Notes under the pieces: generated by a model | Seen by the model: only the letters and a program-made list of their open reading frames with translations | The model's database searches: none | Told to the model about the DNA's origin: nothing | Program-made: the position numbers and the translations under genes | Assembly (NCBI RefSeq): GCF_014646755.1 | Contig: NZ_BMNW01000005.1 | Coordinates: 1-64,000, forward strand | DNA: 64,000 nucleotides | Direction: 5' to 3' | Source: Pseudomonas asuensis | Lineage (GTDB): Bacteria > Pseudomonadota > Gammaproteobacteria > Pseudomonadales > Pseudomonadaceae | Shown: one piece after another, positions 28,674 through 37,698 of the stretch | Numbering within the stretch: the first letter of the stretch is position 1 | Layout of the letters: each line of letters begins with the position of its first letter

Positions 28674-29735
28674 ATGCTCGACATCGACCTCTGCTGGAGC
28701 GCCGTCTGTGCTCGTGATGCGACCCATGACGACCGATTCGTGTTTGCAGTCAAGACCACGGGTATTTATTGCCGTCCCTCCTGCCCTGCCCGCCGCCCAC
28801 TTAAGGAACGCGTGGCGTTTTACACTTCACCACACGAAGCAGAAAAAGCCGGCTATCGCGCCTGCAAGCGTTGCCTCCCGAACCGGGAAAGTCCCGACAA
28901 GCAGCAAGATGCCTTGATTCAGGCAGCGTGTACTCTGCTTGACCAAGCTGAGCAGCCCCTACCCTTGGAGCAACTGGCCGCTCGCATTGGGCTTTCGCCT
29001 TCACATTTGGCCCGGTTATTCAAACAGCGTACCGGACTTACGCCCCGTGCCTGGGCTGAGGCCCGCCGCCAGCAGCGCCTGCAAGCCAATCTGCCCAAGT
29101 CGGACACCGTCCTGGAGGCCGCACTGGCCAGTGGATATGGCAGCAGCCGCGCCGTCTATGAACATCCCCATGCACTGGCCCTGGCGCAACGTCGACGCAA
29201 GGGTGCAGGTGAACACATTCGTTATGGTATCGCGGCATGTACGCTTGGGCAGGTATTGGTCGCCAAGACTTCTCGCGGTCTCTGCGCTGTATTGTTTGGA
29301 GATGAGCTACCCGCCCTGGAGCAGGAATTAACGGAACGCTTCGCCGCTGCCCATTGCGAACGTGATGACGCAGCCCTGGCCGATGAGCTTGTGCATGTTC
29401 ATGCACAGCTTGATGAGCCGACCCACTTAAGCGCGCTACCCCTGGATATGCAAGGCAGTGCTTTCCAGCAGCGCGTCTGGCATGCCCTCATGAAGATTCC
29501 GCCCGGAGAGACGCGCCGCTACGGAGAGCTGGCCGTAGAGCTGGACAGTCATCCACGCGCTATCGCTCGAGCCTGCGCCAGTAATCCCCTAGGGCTGCTG
29601 GTGCCCTGTCACCGTGTGGTCGGGGCTACTGGAGCCCTTACCGGATACCGCTGGGGGATTGCACGCAAGGAAGCACTACTCAAACGCGAGGCAGAAGTGA
29701 TTGAAACGAGTAGAGAGCGGTCGCGGTCCATCTAG
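28674..29735 (+). CDS. ada: bifunctional Ada: DNA methylphosphotriester and O6-methylguanine methyltransferase/activator
   Basis: A 353-residue DNA repair protein and activator, equal in length to E. coli Ada (354). Residues 1-80 form the Ada zinc domain with four Cys in IYCRPSCPARRP and RACKRCLP; residues 85-180 are an AraC-type HTH (LAARIGLSPSHLARLFKQRT); the C-terminal methyltransferase has VPCHRVVGATGALTGYRWG, with the suicidal Cys in PCHR. ATG 28674 gives the family start; the frame is open from 28593. It probably activates its own promoter after methylation damage. Confidence 0.93.
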   Translation: MLDIDLCWSAVCARDATHDDRFVFAVKTTGIYCRPSCPARRPLKERVAFYTSPHEAEKAGYRACKRCLPNRESPDKQQDALIQAACTLLDQAEQPLPLEQLAARIGLSPSHLARLFKQRTGLTPRAWAEARRQQRLQANLPKSDTVLEAALASGYGSSRAVYEHPHALALAQRRRKGAGEHIRYGIAACTLGQVLVAKTSRGLCAVLFGDELPALEQELTERFAAAHCERDDAALADELVHVHAQLDEPTHLSALPLDMQGSAFQQRVWHALMKIPPGETRRYGELAVELDSHPRAIARACASNPLGLLVPCHRVVGATGALTGYRWGIARKEALLKREAEVIETSRERSRSI

Positions 29736-29762
29736 ATAACAGGAACATCCAAGGAGACCGTT

Positions 29763-30002
29763 ATGCACAACCTGCATCGCTATGCCATTCGTTATCGCTT
29801 CAATGGCGAGCCGCTTGAAGAACAGATGGAAAGTTTCGAACCTATTACTCAGGAGCAAGCCATCATGCAGCTGCTGATCAAGCATGTCCCTGAACCCACG
29901 GGTGTGGTGGATGCGCCCTGGGAGCTACATGCCCAACCTAGCATCGAGCGGCGTGCCGTTGAGGTCGGGCTGAGTGATGTCTGTATCCAGGAAGTAGCCT
30001 GA
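29763..30002 (+). CDS. small hypothetical protein, 79 aa
   Basis: A 79-residue soluble acidic protein with a strong SD (AAGGAG, 7 nt before the ATG), 27 nt after ada. RYAIRYRFNGEPLEEQMESF predicts two beta strands and EQAIMQLLIKHV a helix. I do not recognise it. The short distance to ada suggests co-transcription, with no further hint of function. Confidence 0.7.
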   Translation: MHNLHRYAIRYRFNGEPLEEQMESFEPITQEQAIMQLLIKHVPEPTGVVDAPWELHAQPSIERRAVEVGLSDVCIQEVA

Positions 30003-30020
30003 GGCGCCAGGCGGCGCCTC
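30001..30020. terminator. hairpin between convergent genes
   Basis: A perfect 8-bp stem GAGGCGCC/GGCGCCTC with loop AGGC begins inside the stop codon of the 79-aa gene and lies 13 bp from the ferritin gene end. There is no U-tract. Confidence 0.45.
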
Positions 30021-30032
30021 GAACCCGATGCC

Positions 30033-30524
30033 TTATACGGTCTCGGAAGGCTCCACGGCCTTCATCTGGGATTGTAAATAATTTTCCAGTCCCAGCTTAT
30101 CGATCAGGCGCAGTTGCTGTTCCAGCCAATAGGCGTGGTCTTCCTCGGTATCCTCAAGCTGTACTACCAGGATTTCGCGGCTGACAAAATCGCCTACGCT
30201 GTTGCATAACTCGATGCCCTTGGCCAAGGCTTCGCGCACCTCATATTCCAGCGCCAGATCGCTACGCAGCATGTCCGGCACCGTATGGCCCACGTTAATC
30301 TCCTTGGGGCGCATGTCAGGTTGCCCTTCCAGAAAAAGAATGCGGCGCAGTAGGGCATCTGCGTGTTGGGTTTCCTCTTCCATCTCATGGTTGATGCGCG
30401 CATACAGGCGCTGATAACCCCAGTCTTCATACATTCGGGAATGAATGAAGTACTGGTCGCGCGCGGCCAGCTCGCCACGGAGCAGGTCCTTCAGATAATC
30501 GATAACGTGCGTGTGACCTTTCAT
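30033..30524 (-). CDS. ferritin-like protein, BfrA/FtnA type
   Basis: A 163-residue four-helix iron-storage protein of the bacterioferritin family. Di-iron ligands are visible: Glu18 in [11 protein letters not shown], Glu51 and His54 in MEEETQHAD, Glu94 region in [11 protein letters not shown], and Glu127/His130 in DTEEDHAYW. The heme-ligating Met52 of bacterioferritin is Thr here, as in the P. aeruginosa protein first called BfrA and later FtnA, so it is probably a heme-free ferritin. It follows the RIO kinase gene with a 45-nt gap on the same strand. Confidence 0.88.
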   Translation of the reverse strand: MKGHTHVIDYLKDLLRGELAARDQYFIHSRMYEDWGYQRLYARINHEMEEETQHADALLRRILFLEGQPDMRPKEINVGHTVPDMLRSDLALEYEVREALAKGIELCNSVGDFVSREILVVQLEDTEEDHAYWLEQQLRLIDKLGLENYLQSQMKAVEPSETV

Positions 30525-30569
30525 GGGTTACTACCTAATCAAATAGTCGCACCGGGCCGAGTATTGGGG

Positions 30570-31463
30570 TCAACTCAGCCATGGCGGTGGTGGAGGCTCA
30601 TCATTGGACGAAGGGGCATCAGCCTCCTTGCGAGCGGCCTGACGACGTGCTTCTTCGCGGCGAGCATCTTCGATCTCGCGCATGACGGACGAAACATCGG
30701 TCTGTCCTTCCGGTTCAGCATAGACGCCTGTAAGTGGCGTATCGGGATGCAACTCGCCCTTTTGATAAAGCGCCCACATCTCCGGTGCATACCGGGTCTG
30801 CTTCAGCTCAGGTGCGAAGCGTCCAAAATACTGAGCCATGTTTTCTACATCCCGGGCCAACATACGGAAGGCATGGTTGTTGCCTGCCGCATCGATGGCC
30901 TGTGGAAGGTCGATAATCATGGGGCCATCAGTTGCCAGCAGTACGTTGAACTCAGACAGGTCACCATGTACCAACCCGGCACATAGCATAAGTACAACCT
31001 GCCTGATCATTAGCTCATGATATTCCAGAGCTTCATCGGGCGTCAGGGTCACGTCGTTCAGACGCGGAGCAGCATCTCCCCGCTCATCTGTCACGAGATC
31101 CATCAGCAGGACGCCATCCAGGAAATCATGCGGCTTCGGCACGCGAACGCCAGCGCCCGCCAGCCGGTACAGGGCGGCAACCTCGGCATTCTGCCAGGCC
31201 TCCTCCCGCTCTTTCTTGCCATACTTGGTGCTCTTGGCCATGGCGCGTGCCTGACGGCTATTACGCACCTTGCGGCCTTCCTGGTACTCGGACGCCTGAC
31301 GAAAGCTGCGCTTGTTAGCTTCCTTGTAGACCTTGGCGCAACGAACCTCGTCGCCACACCGGACTACATATACGGATGCCTCCTTGCCGCTCATCAGCGG
31401 GCGCAGCACCTCATCAATCAGGCCGTCCTCGACCAGAGATTCCATGCGCTTGGGTGTTTTCAT
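30570..31463 (-). CDS. RIO1 family serine protein kinase
   Basis: A 297-residue atypical protein kinase. LMSGKEASVYVVRCGDEVRCAKVY holds the P-loop-like stretch and the ATP-binding Lys; the catalytic loop is VHGDLSEFNVLL (about residue 170) and the metal-binding motif is MIIDLPQAID. The C-terminus is a charged tail (REEARRQAARKEAD) ending in a proline run, a feature that varies in the family. Bacterial RIO1 kinases exist widely in Pseudomonas but their substrates are not known to me. The gene may be co-transcribed with the downstream ferritin gene. Confidence 0.9.
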   Translation of the reverse strand: MKTPKRMESLVEDGLIDEVLRPLMSGKEASVYVVRCGDEVRCAKVYKEANKRSFRQASEYQEGRKVRNSRQARAMAKSTKYGKKEREEAWQNAEVAALYRLAGAGVRVPKPHDFLDGVLLMDLVTDERGDAAPRLNDVTLTPDEALEYHELMIRQVVLMLCAGLVHGDLSEFNVLLATDGPMIIDLPQAIDAAGNNHAFRMLARDVENMAQYFGRFAPELKQTRYAPEMWALYQKGELHPDTPLTGVYAEPEGQTDVSSVMREIEDARREEARRQAARKEADAPSSNDEPPPPPWLS

Positions 31464-31557
31464 CTGTTTGTACGTTGATCACTTCTGGCCATACTTACAT
31501 AACGTTATACGTCATGACGCACCGCTCAGCAAAAATCGCTCGCACAAGCGGCGCCCT

Positions 31558-32511
31558 CTAGTCCGCGCATAGGTTCATTTCATGGTTCTTGAAAAACCGA
31601 TAAAACCGCTTGAGATCGCTCTGGGCCTCCTCCAGCTCGATCGGCGCGAAGCGCACCTCATGGTAGGCAGGACACTGCGCCAGGCGGCATAGATCCACCG
31701 GATGCACAAAGCCAAGGACCGGATACCCTCCCATTGTCTGGCAGTCTGCCATCAACACAATAGGTTGGCCTTCCGGTGGAACCTGAACGGCACCGGCCAG
31801 AACACCCAGCGACCATTGGCGGACGGGCGGTTCCAACGAGGCATCTCCCTGTAGGCGAATGCCCATGCGATCTGCCTGGGGACTGACCTGCCAGGGTGAG
31901 CTGAAAAAACGCTCCCGCTGCTCTTTTGCAAAGGCTTCGCCATCACCGCCCATGACCAGACGCAGCGTAGGAGATTCACGGTAGTCTGGAATGAAACGGC
32001 TCGCAGCCCCCAAGGCCTTGTCAAAGGCATTGAGTCCGGGGCTACAGCCTAAAACGTCATCAACCCGTAGCGCCTGCCCATCACCGCCCAGACCGCCCAG
32101 CCCCTCCCGACGGTGCGTCGCCACACTGCCCAGAATAGTCTTAGCTACAAAGCCACCAACCACGCCCAGATACGCGCGCTGTCCAGCCTGGGCAAATCCG
32201 AGTTGCAACCGTTGTCCGGTCTTCATGCAGAACCGCGACCAGGCTGGAACTGCCTGCCCGTCTACCGTCGCGCCTAATGGAGCACCCGTCAATGCCAGCC
32301 AGGTATCCACTTGTGCCTCCAGCTCTACCCCGCCGAGGGCAATTTCCACAACCGCGCTGCCATAGGGGTTTTCAAGCAAGTGATTGGCCCAAGCCGCTGC
32401 CTGCCGATCCATTGGGCCCGACGTGGATACGCCCAAATGACGCCAACCATAGCGGCCAGCGTCCTGCAATAGACTCAGCGGCCCCGGTTTAATGACCTTC
32501 AGCCCTCTCAT
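31558..32511 (-). CDS. pxpC: 5-oxoprolinase subunit C (PxpC)
   Basis: A 317-residue biotin-dependent-carboxyltransferase-like (KipA/AHS2) protein, a subunit of the ATP-dependent 5-oxoprolinase PxpABC that opens pyroglutamate to glutamate. Signatures include GPLSLLQDAGRYGWRHLGVS, SGPMDRQAAAWANHLLEN and ADCQTMGGYPVLGFVHPVDL. The ATG overlaps the pxpB stop by 4 nt. It is the last gene of the pxpA-pxpB-pxpC run, whose regulator gene precedes it. Confidence 0.92.
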   Translation of the reverse strand: MRGLKVIKPGPLSLLQDAGRYGWRHLGVSTSGPMDRQAAAWANHLLENPYGSAVVEIALGGVELEAQVDTWLALTGAPLGATVDGQAVPAWSRFCMKTGQRLQLGFAQAGQRAYLGVVGGFVAKTILGSVATHRREGLGGLGGDGQALRVDDVLGCSPGLNAFDKALGAASRFIPDYRESPTLRLVMGGDGEAFAKEQRERFFSSPWQVSPQADRMGIRLQGDASLEPPVRQWSLGVLAGAVQVPPEGQPIVLMADCQTMGGYPVLGFVHPVDLCRLAQCPAYHEVRFAPIELEEAQSDLKRFYRFFKNHEMNLCAD

Positions 32512-33188
32512 ACCTGACCTCCTGCGGCGCGATACGTGGCCTCATCAACCGCGACGAAGCGGACCCGATCACCCACGGCAAGCGGGCATGGCGGTTCAGC
32601 CTGCGGATCGAACAGCGGCCAGGCACTCAGTCCGAGAATGTGCCAGCCAGCCGGCGATGCCTGGGGGTAGATCGCTGTCATGCGCTCGGCAATCGCCACA
32701 CTACCAGCCTCCACGCGCGGCCGCGGGGATGCCAGCCGGGGCAGCACAATCTGCTCATCCAGCTCTCCCATGTAGGCGAAACCAGGCGCAAATCCGATGG
32801 CGCCAACCAGATAGTCGCGCCCGCAATGCAAGGCGATAACGGCATCGACCGTTAATGAGCAGGCGGCAGCCACTGACTCTAGATCCGATCCACAGTACCA
32901 GACAGGCACTTCATGCCGGCGCGAAGGGCTCTGGACGGCCTCCGGCTCCTGACGCCATACCTCGACGATAGGCGTGACGCGGGCCTGGATATCCGCCAGG
33001 TCATAGCGCAGCAGATCATAATGAATGAGCAGCGTGTTCCAGCCGGGCACCAGATCGATAACAGCATCACCCAACGCCTGCTGAACCAGATCAGCCAGAC
33101 GCGCAATACGACCGGGTAAATCCGGGCTGGGCGTCTGAGCCAGTGTCAGAAGTAGCGCCTCGGCGCCATAAGGCTCAATCCGAATCAT
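32508..33188 (-). CDS. pxpB: 5-oxoprolinase subunit B (PxpB)
   Basis: A 226-residue KipI/AHS1 family protein. [15 protein letters not shown] at the start, [19 protein letters not shown] in the middle, [22 protein letters not shown] and [19 protein letters not shown] are family signatures. It pairs with PxpC to bind ATP and phosphorylate 5-oxoproline. Its ends overlap both neighbours by 4 nt, typical of the operon. Confidence 0.92.
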   Translation of the reverse strand: MIRIEPYGAEALLLTLAQTPSPDLPGRIARLADLVQQALGDAVIDLVPGWNTLLIHYDLLRYDLADIQARVTPIVEVWRQEPEAVQSPSRRHEVPVWYCGSDLESVAAACSLTVDAVIALHCGRDYLVGAIGFAPGFAYMGELDEQIVLPRLASPRPRVEAGSVAIAERMTAIYPQASPAGWHILGLSAWPLFDPQAEPPCPLAVGDRVRFVAVDEATYRAAGGQV

Positions 33189-33931
33189 GCGGCATCCAGA
33201 GCCGCCCGCAGGCGACGTAACACAGCGAGGGATTCGGCATTATCACCATGAACACACAGGCTGTCTGCCGTCAGGCGCATGGGCTGGCCATTGAAGCCTG
33301 GAAATGCCTCCCCGCGAGAAATGGCCACCGCCTGCGTCAGGATACGTTCAGGGTCATGATGCACCGCACCTGCTTCGCGGCGAGGCGCCAACTGCCCGTC
33401 GGGCAAATAGGCCCGATCAGCAAAGGCCTCTCGCAGCAGCGGAACACCCGCTTGCTCCGCCAGTTGCTGTTCGCGAGTGTTGTCCGTCTTGGCAAGCACC
33501 ATCAGCGGAAGCCCTTCGCGAAAACTCGCACAGGCCTCAAGCACAGCCTTGAGCAGGGTATCGTCACGCACCAGATCGTTATACAAGGCGCCATGGGGCT
33601 TTACATACTGCACGGTAGTCCCTGCCACACGGCAGAAGGCTTCCAGAGCACCTATCTGATAGAGCACCAGCGCTTTTACTTCCTCAGGTGAACAGGCCAG
33701 GTGTCGACGCCCAAAGCCCACCAGATCCGGATAAGCGGGATGTGCGCCAATCCGAACCCCATGCCTGACAGCCAAGGCCACGGTTTTCTGCATCGTCAGC
33801 GGGTCTGAGGCATGAAAGCCACACGCCAGGTTGGCTTGGTCCACCAAGGGCATGGCATGGGCATCGTCCCCCATTGTCCACGCCCCGAAGCTTTCGCCCA
33901 TATCGCAGTTCAAAAGGATACGCGTGCTCAT
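33185..33931 (-). CDS. pxpA: 5-oxoprolinase subunit A (PxpA, LamB/YcsF family)
   Basis: A 248-residue LamB/YcsF protein. [42 protein letters not shown] and [10 protein letters not shown] (about residue 118) are the conserved blocks of its seven-stranded barrel, with the metal or catalytic His and Asp residues. It is the hydrolytic subunit of 5-oxoprolinase. It overlaps pxpB by 4 nt and starts 96 nt after the LysR gene stop. Confidence 0.93.
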   Translation of the reverse strand: MSTRILLNCDMGESFGAWTMGDDAHAMPLVDQANLACGFHASDPLTMQKTVALAVRHGVRIGAHPAYPDLVGFGRRHLACSPEEVKALVLYQIGALEAFCRVAGTTVQYVKPHGALYNDLVRDDTLLKAVLEACASFREGLPLMVLAKTDNTREQQLAEQAGVPLLREAFADRAYLPDGQLAPRREAGAVHHDPERILTQAVAISRGEAFPGFNGQPMRLTADSLCVHGDNAESLAVLRRLRAALDAA

Positions 33932-34027
33932 ATCAGGATTCCCTTGATGCGGAAAAACCAGTCTTTGGGGAATTGTGTTAGCTGTCCAACAAAACTTTCC
34001 TACCCCCGGCGATAAGGCTTTATTGCG

Positions 34028-34942
34028 TCAGGCCGGCAAAGCCTGTTCGGGTCCGACCTGTGTACAAAAGCTGCCCACTACCTGTTGGCTGAGTGCCACA
34101 ATGGCCTCGTTCAAGGCAAGCCCGACGCCTGTACGCCAGCTGGCATACACCGCAAACGAAGGCGGCGCCTCGAACGGCAGAAGCGTCAGTGCTCCGCGCC
34201 TCAACGCCTCGCTGACCAACGCCGGCGGCAGCGCGGCAATACCAAAGCCGTCGCTGACCAGCTGGATAATCGCCGCCGCCGAGTTGACGCAGGAGATTCG
34301 TGGCGTCGAGCTGCCCTGCTGATGCAGAAAGTTAAGCAGGTCCTGATGAGGACGCGAATTACGTGAGAAGGTAATCAGTCGTTCGCAAGCCAGCTCACCC
34401 AGGCTGCTGTACACACGATTGAGTGGTGAGTCGGTTGCGACCACCCAGCGGATGGGATAACTGGCAAGCCTCAGATTCCGTACGCTCTCGGCTCGCAGAA
34501 GATCAGTCTGGAATACCAGGTCGAGCTGACCTTTCAGCAGCTGGTCGCTCAGATTGAGCGCCGTATCTGCCAGCAATTCGATTTCTACGTTCGGATGGGC
34601 CTCGGAGATACACGTGAACAAGGCGCTCAACCAGCTATGGATAACCGTATCCATGGCGCCGATGCGCACGCGTCCGTTCAACCGTGTTTCCTGTCCAAGC
34701 ACTTTGCGCAGGTCATGCCAGGTATCAATCATCTGCTCGGCATAACTCAAGACTCTCTGACCGTCGGCCGTCAGCGTCACACCCCGTGGGTCACGCAGAA
34801 ATAGCTGGACACCCAGCTCGCCCTCCAGCACAGCGATACGGCTGGAGATGGCCGCCTGGGTGCTGGACAGTTTTTCAGCCGTCAACCGAAAGCTGCCCAG
34901 ACGCGCCACCCAGACAAATGTTTCGAGAAAGCGAAGGTTCAT
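34028..34942 (-). CDS. LysR family regulator of the pyroglutamate locus (inferred)
   Basis: A 304-residue LysR protein: HTH at residues 1-60 (RFLETFVWVARLGSFRLTAE, AAISSRIAVLEGELGVQLFL) and an effector domain (VRIGAMDTVIHSWLSAL, DLVFQTDLLRAESVRN). It sits between pxpABC, which it precedes on the same strand, and the divergent DUF969-DUF979-pcp operon. Position suggests it controls both arms in response to pyroglutamate or a related ligand. The 361-bp gap to the divergent operon would hold the operator. Confidence 0.88.
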   Translation of the reverse strand: MNLRFLETFVWVARLGSFRLTAEKLSSTQAAISSRIAVLEGELGVQLFLRDPRGVTLTADGQRVLSYAEQMIDTWHDLRKVLGQETRLNGRVRIGAMDTVIHSWLSALFTCISEAHPNVEIELLADTALNLSDQLLKGQLDLVFQTDLLRAESVRNLRLASYPIRWVVATDSPLNRVYSSLGELACERLITFSRNSRPHQDLLNFLHQQGSSTPRISCVNSAAAIIQLVSDGFGIAALPPALVSEALRRGALTLLPFEAPPSFAVYASWRTGVGLALNEAIVALSQQVVGSFCTQVGPEQALPA

Positions 34943-35303
34943 GCTGGCTTACCATTCTCGTGGAGCAGTTCACTCTACCCCCTTTACGCGGCTTCCTACT
35001 ACGGGTTCCCAGTTACCACGCCCTCGCAAAGGCACACTTTTTATCAATCAGCAGTGAACACTTTTATTTGTTGGACGTTATCAACTATCCATATAAAAAA
35101 TGGGGACGCTTGCCTTGAGCAAGCAGCTGCACGCATCCGGCATTGTCTGGTCGATACCTGTAGCGCTATCGCTTTGGATGCAGCCATAACAAGAATTGGC
35201 GCCGGCTCGGGCGGCGTAAACCATCAAAGGAGGCGTTCCCGATCGCCTCCACACAGCCGTGAAACCCACCTGCCTGGGCGTAACCGGCGAGGGAGACTCC
35301 CCC
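34943..35303. other. divergent regulatory region of the pyroglutamate locus
   Basis: The gap separates the LysR gene from DUF969. It holds an AT-rich tract at about 35085-35100, a hairpin GCTTGC-CTTGA-GCAAGC at 35108-35124 and another GGAGGCG/CGCCTCC at 35229-35250. Neither is followed by a U-tract. I see no gene or named riboswitch. Confidence 0.4.
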
Positions 35304-36035
35304 ATGCAAACCACAGTCAACCTGTGGCCGCTGATCGGTGTGCTGGTCATCGTCATCGGCTTTGTGCTGCGCTTCAACCCTATGCTGGTCGTAGCACTGG
35401 CAGCATTGGTGACTGGTTTTGCGGCCTTCATGCCGTTTGAAACCATTCTTGCCACGATTGGTGAAGGTTTTGTCAAAACCCGTGCCCTTCCCCTCATCAT
35501 CCTCCTGCCGCTCGCCGTTATTGGCCTTCTTGAACGGCATGGCCTGCGTGAGCATGCACAGAACTGGATCGCCAAAATCCGCACGGCCACGGTAGGCCGA
35601 CTCCTGATCTTCTACTTGTTTGTACGGGAGCTGACAGCTGCGCTGGGACTGACCAGTCTAGGAGGGCACCCGCAGATGGTGCGTCCGCTGCTTGCGCCGA
35701 TGGCCGAAGGGGCGGCGGAAAACCGCTACGGCAAGCTGCCTGAGAAAATCCGCTACAAACTGCTCGCCCTATGTGCCGCCACCGATAACATCGGTCTGTT
35801 TTTTGGCGAAGACATCTTTGTCGCCTTTGGCGCCATCGCCCTGATGCATACCTTCCTGCTCGGCTCCAATATCGACGTAGAGCCGCTGCACATTGCGGTA
35901 TGGGGCATTCCTACCGCGATCTGTGCGTTCATCATCCATGCCATTCGCCTCAAGCGCTTCAATAGCCAGCTGGAGCGCGAGCTGGGCGGAAAACGTCTGG
36001 ACGCCGACCATACGCCTATCGGCCGTCAGGAGTGA
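35304..36035 (+). CDS. DUF969 family membrane protein (predicted permease half)
   Basis: A 243-residue inner-membrane protein with about six helices. TTVNLWPLIGVLVIVIGF, then LRFNPMLVVALAALVTGFAA, FVRELTAALGLTSLGGHPQM and CAATDNIGLFFGEDIFVAFG are conserved in DUF969. The family is nearly always next to DUF979 and Pcp, which suggests the two form one transporter. ATG 35304 has AGGGAGA at the right distance; 35259 is also open. The next gene starts 4 nt after its stop. Transport of pyroglutamate or pyroglutamyl peptides is inferred from context. Confidence 0.87.
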   Translation: MQTTVNLWPLIGVLVIVIGFVLRFNPMLVVALAALVTGFAAFMPFETILATIGEGFVKTRALPLIILLPLAVIGLLERHGLREHAQNWIAKIRTATVGRLLIFYLFVRELTAALGLTSLGGHPQMVRPLLAPMAEGAAENRYGKLPEKIRYKLLALCAATDNIGLFFGEDIFVAFGAIALMHTFLLGSNIDVEPLHIAVWGIPTAICAFIIHAIRLKRFNSQLERELGGKRLDADHTPIGRQE

Positions 36036-36039
36036 TGCC

Positions 36040-36990
36040 ATGATCCTCTCGATTCAATACCTTTACTGGCTGGCCGGTATCATTCTGGCAATCACTGCGA
36101 TCATGACGTTTGCTGACCGCCAACACCCCAAACGCTGGACAACCGGTGTGTTCTGGGCGCTGTTCAGCCTTGTCTTCTTGGTAGGCGATCTATTGCCGCC
36201 CGCCTGGGTAGGCGTAGGCGTGCTGGTCATGGCAGTCATTGCAGGCACGGGTGGCGTCGGGCTTGGCAAACATGGTGAGCTGCCGGCGGAAAAACGTCAG
36301 GCCAGTGCGCTGCGCCTCAAGAACAAGTTGTTCATCCCTGCGCTGGCCATTCCGCTAGTAACCGTGATCGGCTCGGTGGTGGTTAAGGACCTGCACATAG
36401 GCGGTCTTCCACTGCTGGATCCCAAGAACACCACCTTCGTCTCCCTTGGCGTAGGTTGTCTGGTTTCCCTCGCCCTCGCCTGCTGGTTGACTCGCGATAC
36501 TCCCGTGCAATCCATGCGCGAATCGCGCCGCCTGACCGAAGCCTTGGGCTGGGCCATGGTGCTGCCGCAAATGCTCGCCATGCTGGGGCTCCTGTTCAAC
36601 GACGCGGGCGTTGGCAAGGCTGTCGCACACCTCACTACGGCTTATATCAACATGGACTTCCGCTTCGTGGCCGTGACCGTGTATGTCGTGGGCATGGCGC
36701 TGTTCACCATTATCATGGGCAACGGCTTTGCAGCCTTCCCGGTGATGACCGGTGGCGTGGGCGTCCCGATTCTGGTCGGGCAGTACGATGCCAACCCCGC
36801 CGTCATGGCAGCTATCGGCATGTTTTCGGGTTATTGCGGTACGCTGATGACGCCTATGGCAGCCAATTTCAACATCGTGCCTGCCGCCCTGCTGAATTTG
36901 CCGGATAAGAATAGTGTCATCAAGGCACAAATCCCCACCGCCTTGAGTCTATTGGCAGTTAATATCATGCTGCTATACATCCTGATGTGA
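36040..36990 (+). CDS. DUF979 family membrane protein (predicted permease half)
   Basis: A 316-residue inner-membrane protein with about nine helices, including [40 protein letters not shown] and [21 protein letters not shown]. These are typical of DUF979. ATG 36040 follows AGGAG and the DUF969 stop by 4 nt; an upstream open frame from 35893 overlaps DUF969 and is not used. The likely partner is DUF969, and the next gene is pcp. The substrate is not proven. Confidence 0.87.
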   Translation: MILSIQYLYWLAGIILAITAIMTFADRQHPKRWTTGVFWALFSLVFLVGDLLPPAWVGVGVLVMAVIAGTGGVGLGKHGELPAEKRQASALRLKNKLFIPALAIPLVTVIGSVVVKDLHIGGLPLLDPKNTTFVSLGVGCLVSLALACWLTRDTPVQSMRESRRLTEALGWAMVLPQMLAMLGLLFNDAGVGKAVAHLTTAYINMDFRFVAVTVYVVGMALFTIIMGNGFAAFPVMTGGVGVPILVGQYDANPAVMAAIGMFSGYCGTLMTPMAANFNIVPAALLNLPDKNSVIKAQIPTALSLLAVNIMLLYILM

Positions 36991-36998
36991 GGACTGCC

Positions 36999-37640
36999 AT
37001 GACCACCATCCTGTTGACCGGATTCGAACCGTTCGAAAACGAGCCCGTGAATCCTTCCTGGGAGGCCGTGCGCCAACTGGATGGCTTGAACCTGGGCGAT
37101 GCTTACATCATCACGCGCCAGCTACCTTGCGTCTTCGGTGCGGCGCTGGTGTCGCTGGATCACATACTGGCAGCGCATCGGCCAGCACTGGTCATTGGCG
37201 TAGGGCAGGCTGGCGGACGTACAGACCTGAGCATCGAGCGCGTTGCCATTAATATCAACGATGCGCGTATCCCCGATAATAATGGCCAGCAACCCATCGA
37301 TACACCTGTGGTGCCTGGCGGCCCGGCTGCATACTTTTCAACGTTGCCTATCAAGGCCATCGTGCGGGCGCTCAGAGATGCCGGTATTCCTGCCTCCGTA
37401 TCGCAGACGGCTGGCACATTCGTCTGCAACCATGTTTTCTATGGGCTGATGCATCGCCTTGCAGGTACGAATGTACGTGGCGGCTTTATTCACATTCCTT
37501 ACCTGCCCGAGCAGGCTGCCCGGCATCCCGGCCAGCCGTCCATGGCGCTGGAAACATTGGTCGCGGGCCTGGGCATTGCGGTGAAGGCCGCCATGATGAC
37601 GCCCACTGATCTCAAGGAAACCGGCGGGCAGTTGAATTAA
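36999..37640 (+). CDS. pcp: pyrrolidone-carboxylate peptidase
   Basis: A 213-residue cysteine peptidase (family C15) that removes N-terminal pyroglutamate from peptides. Motifs are [17 protein letters not shown] at the start, a catalytic Glu region ([20 protein letters not shown]), the catalytic Cys in [18 protein letters not shown] (about residue 142) and His in [12 protein letters not shown] (about residue 166). ATG 36999 with GAGG 8 nt upstream is preferred over GTG 36987. It is the third gene of the DUF969-DUF979-pcp operon. Confidence 0.95.
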   Translation: MTTILLTGFEPFENEPVNPSWEAVRQLDGLNLGDAYIITRQLPCVFGAALVSLDHILAAHRPALVIGVGQAGGRTDLSIERVAININDARIPDNNGQQPIDTPVVPGGPAAYFSTLPIKAIVRALRDAGIPASVSQTAGTFVCNHVFYGLMHRLAGTNVRGGFIHIPYLPEQAARHPGQPSMALETLVAGLGIAVKAAMMTPTDLKETGGQLN

Positions 37641-37698
37641 CTGTCTTTAGCCAAGACCGTGGAGGAACAATCCGTACGTCCACAGTCGCACTCATGGG

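Noticed and set aside
35893-36039. longer N-terminus for DUF979
   Set aside because: The extension overlaps DUF969 and is not membrane-like; ATG 36040 has a good SD just before it.
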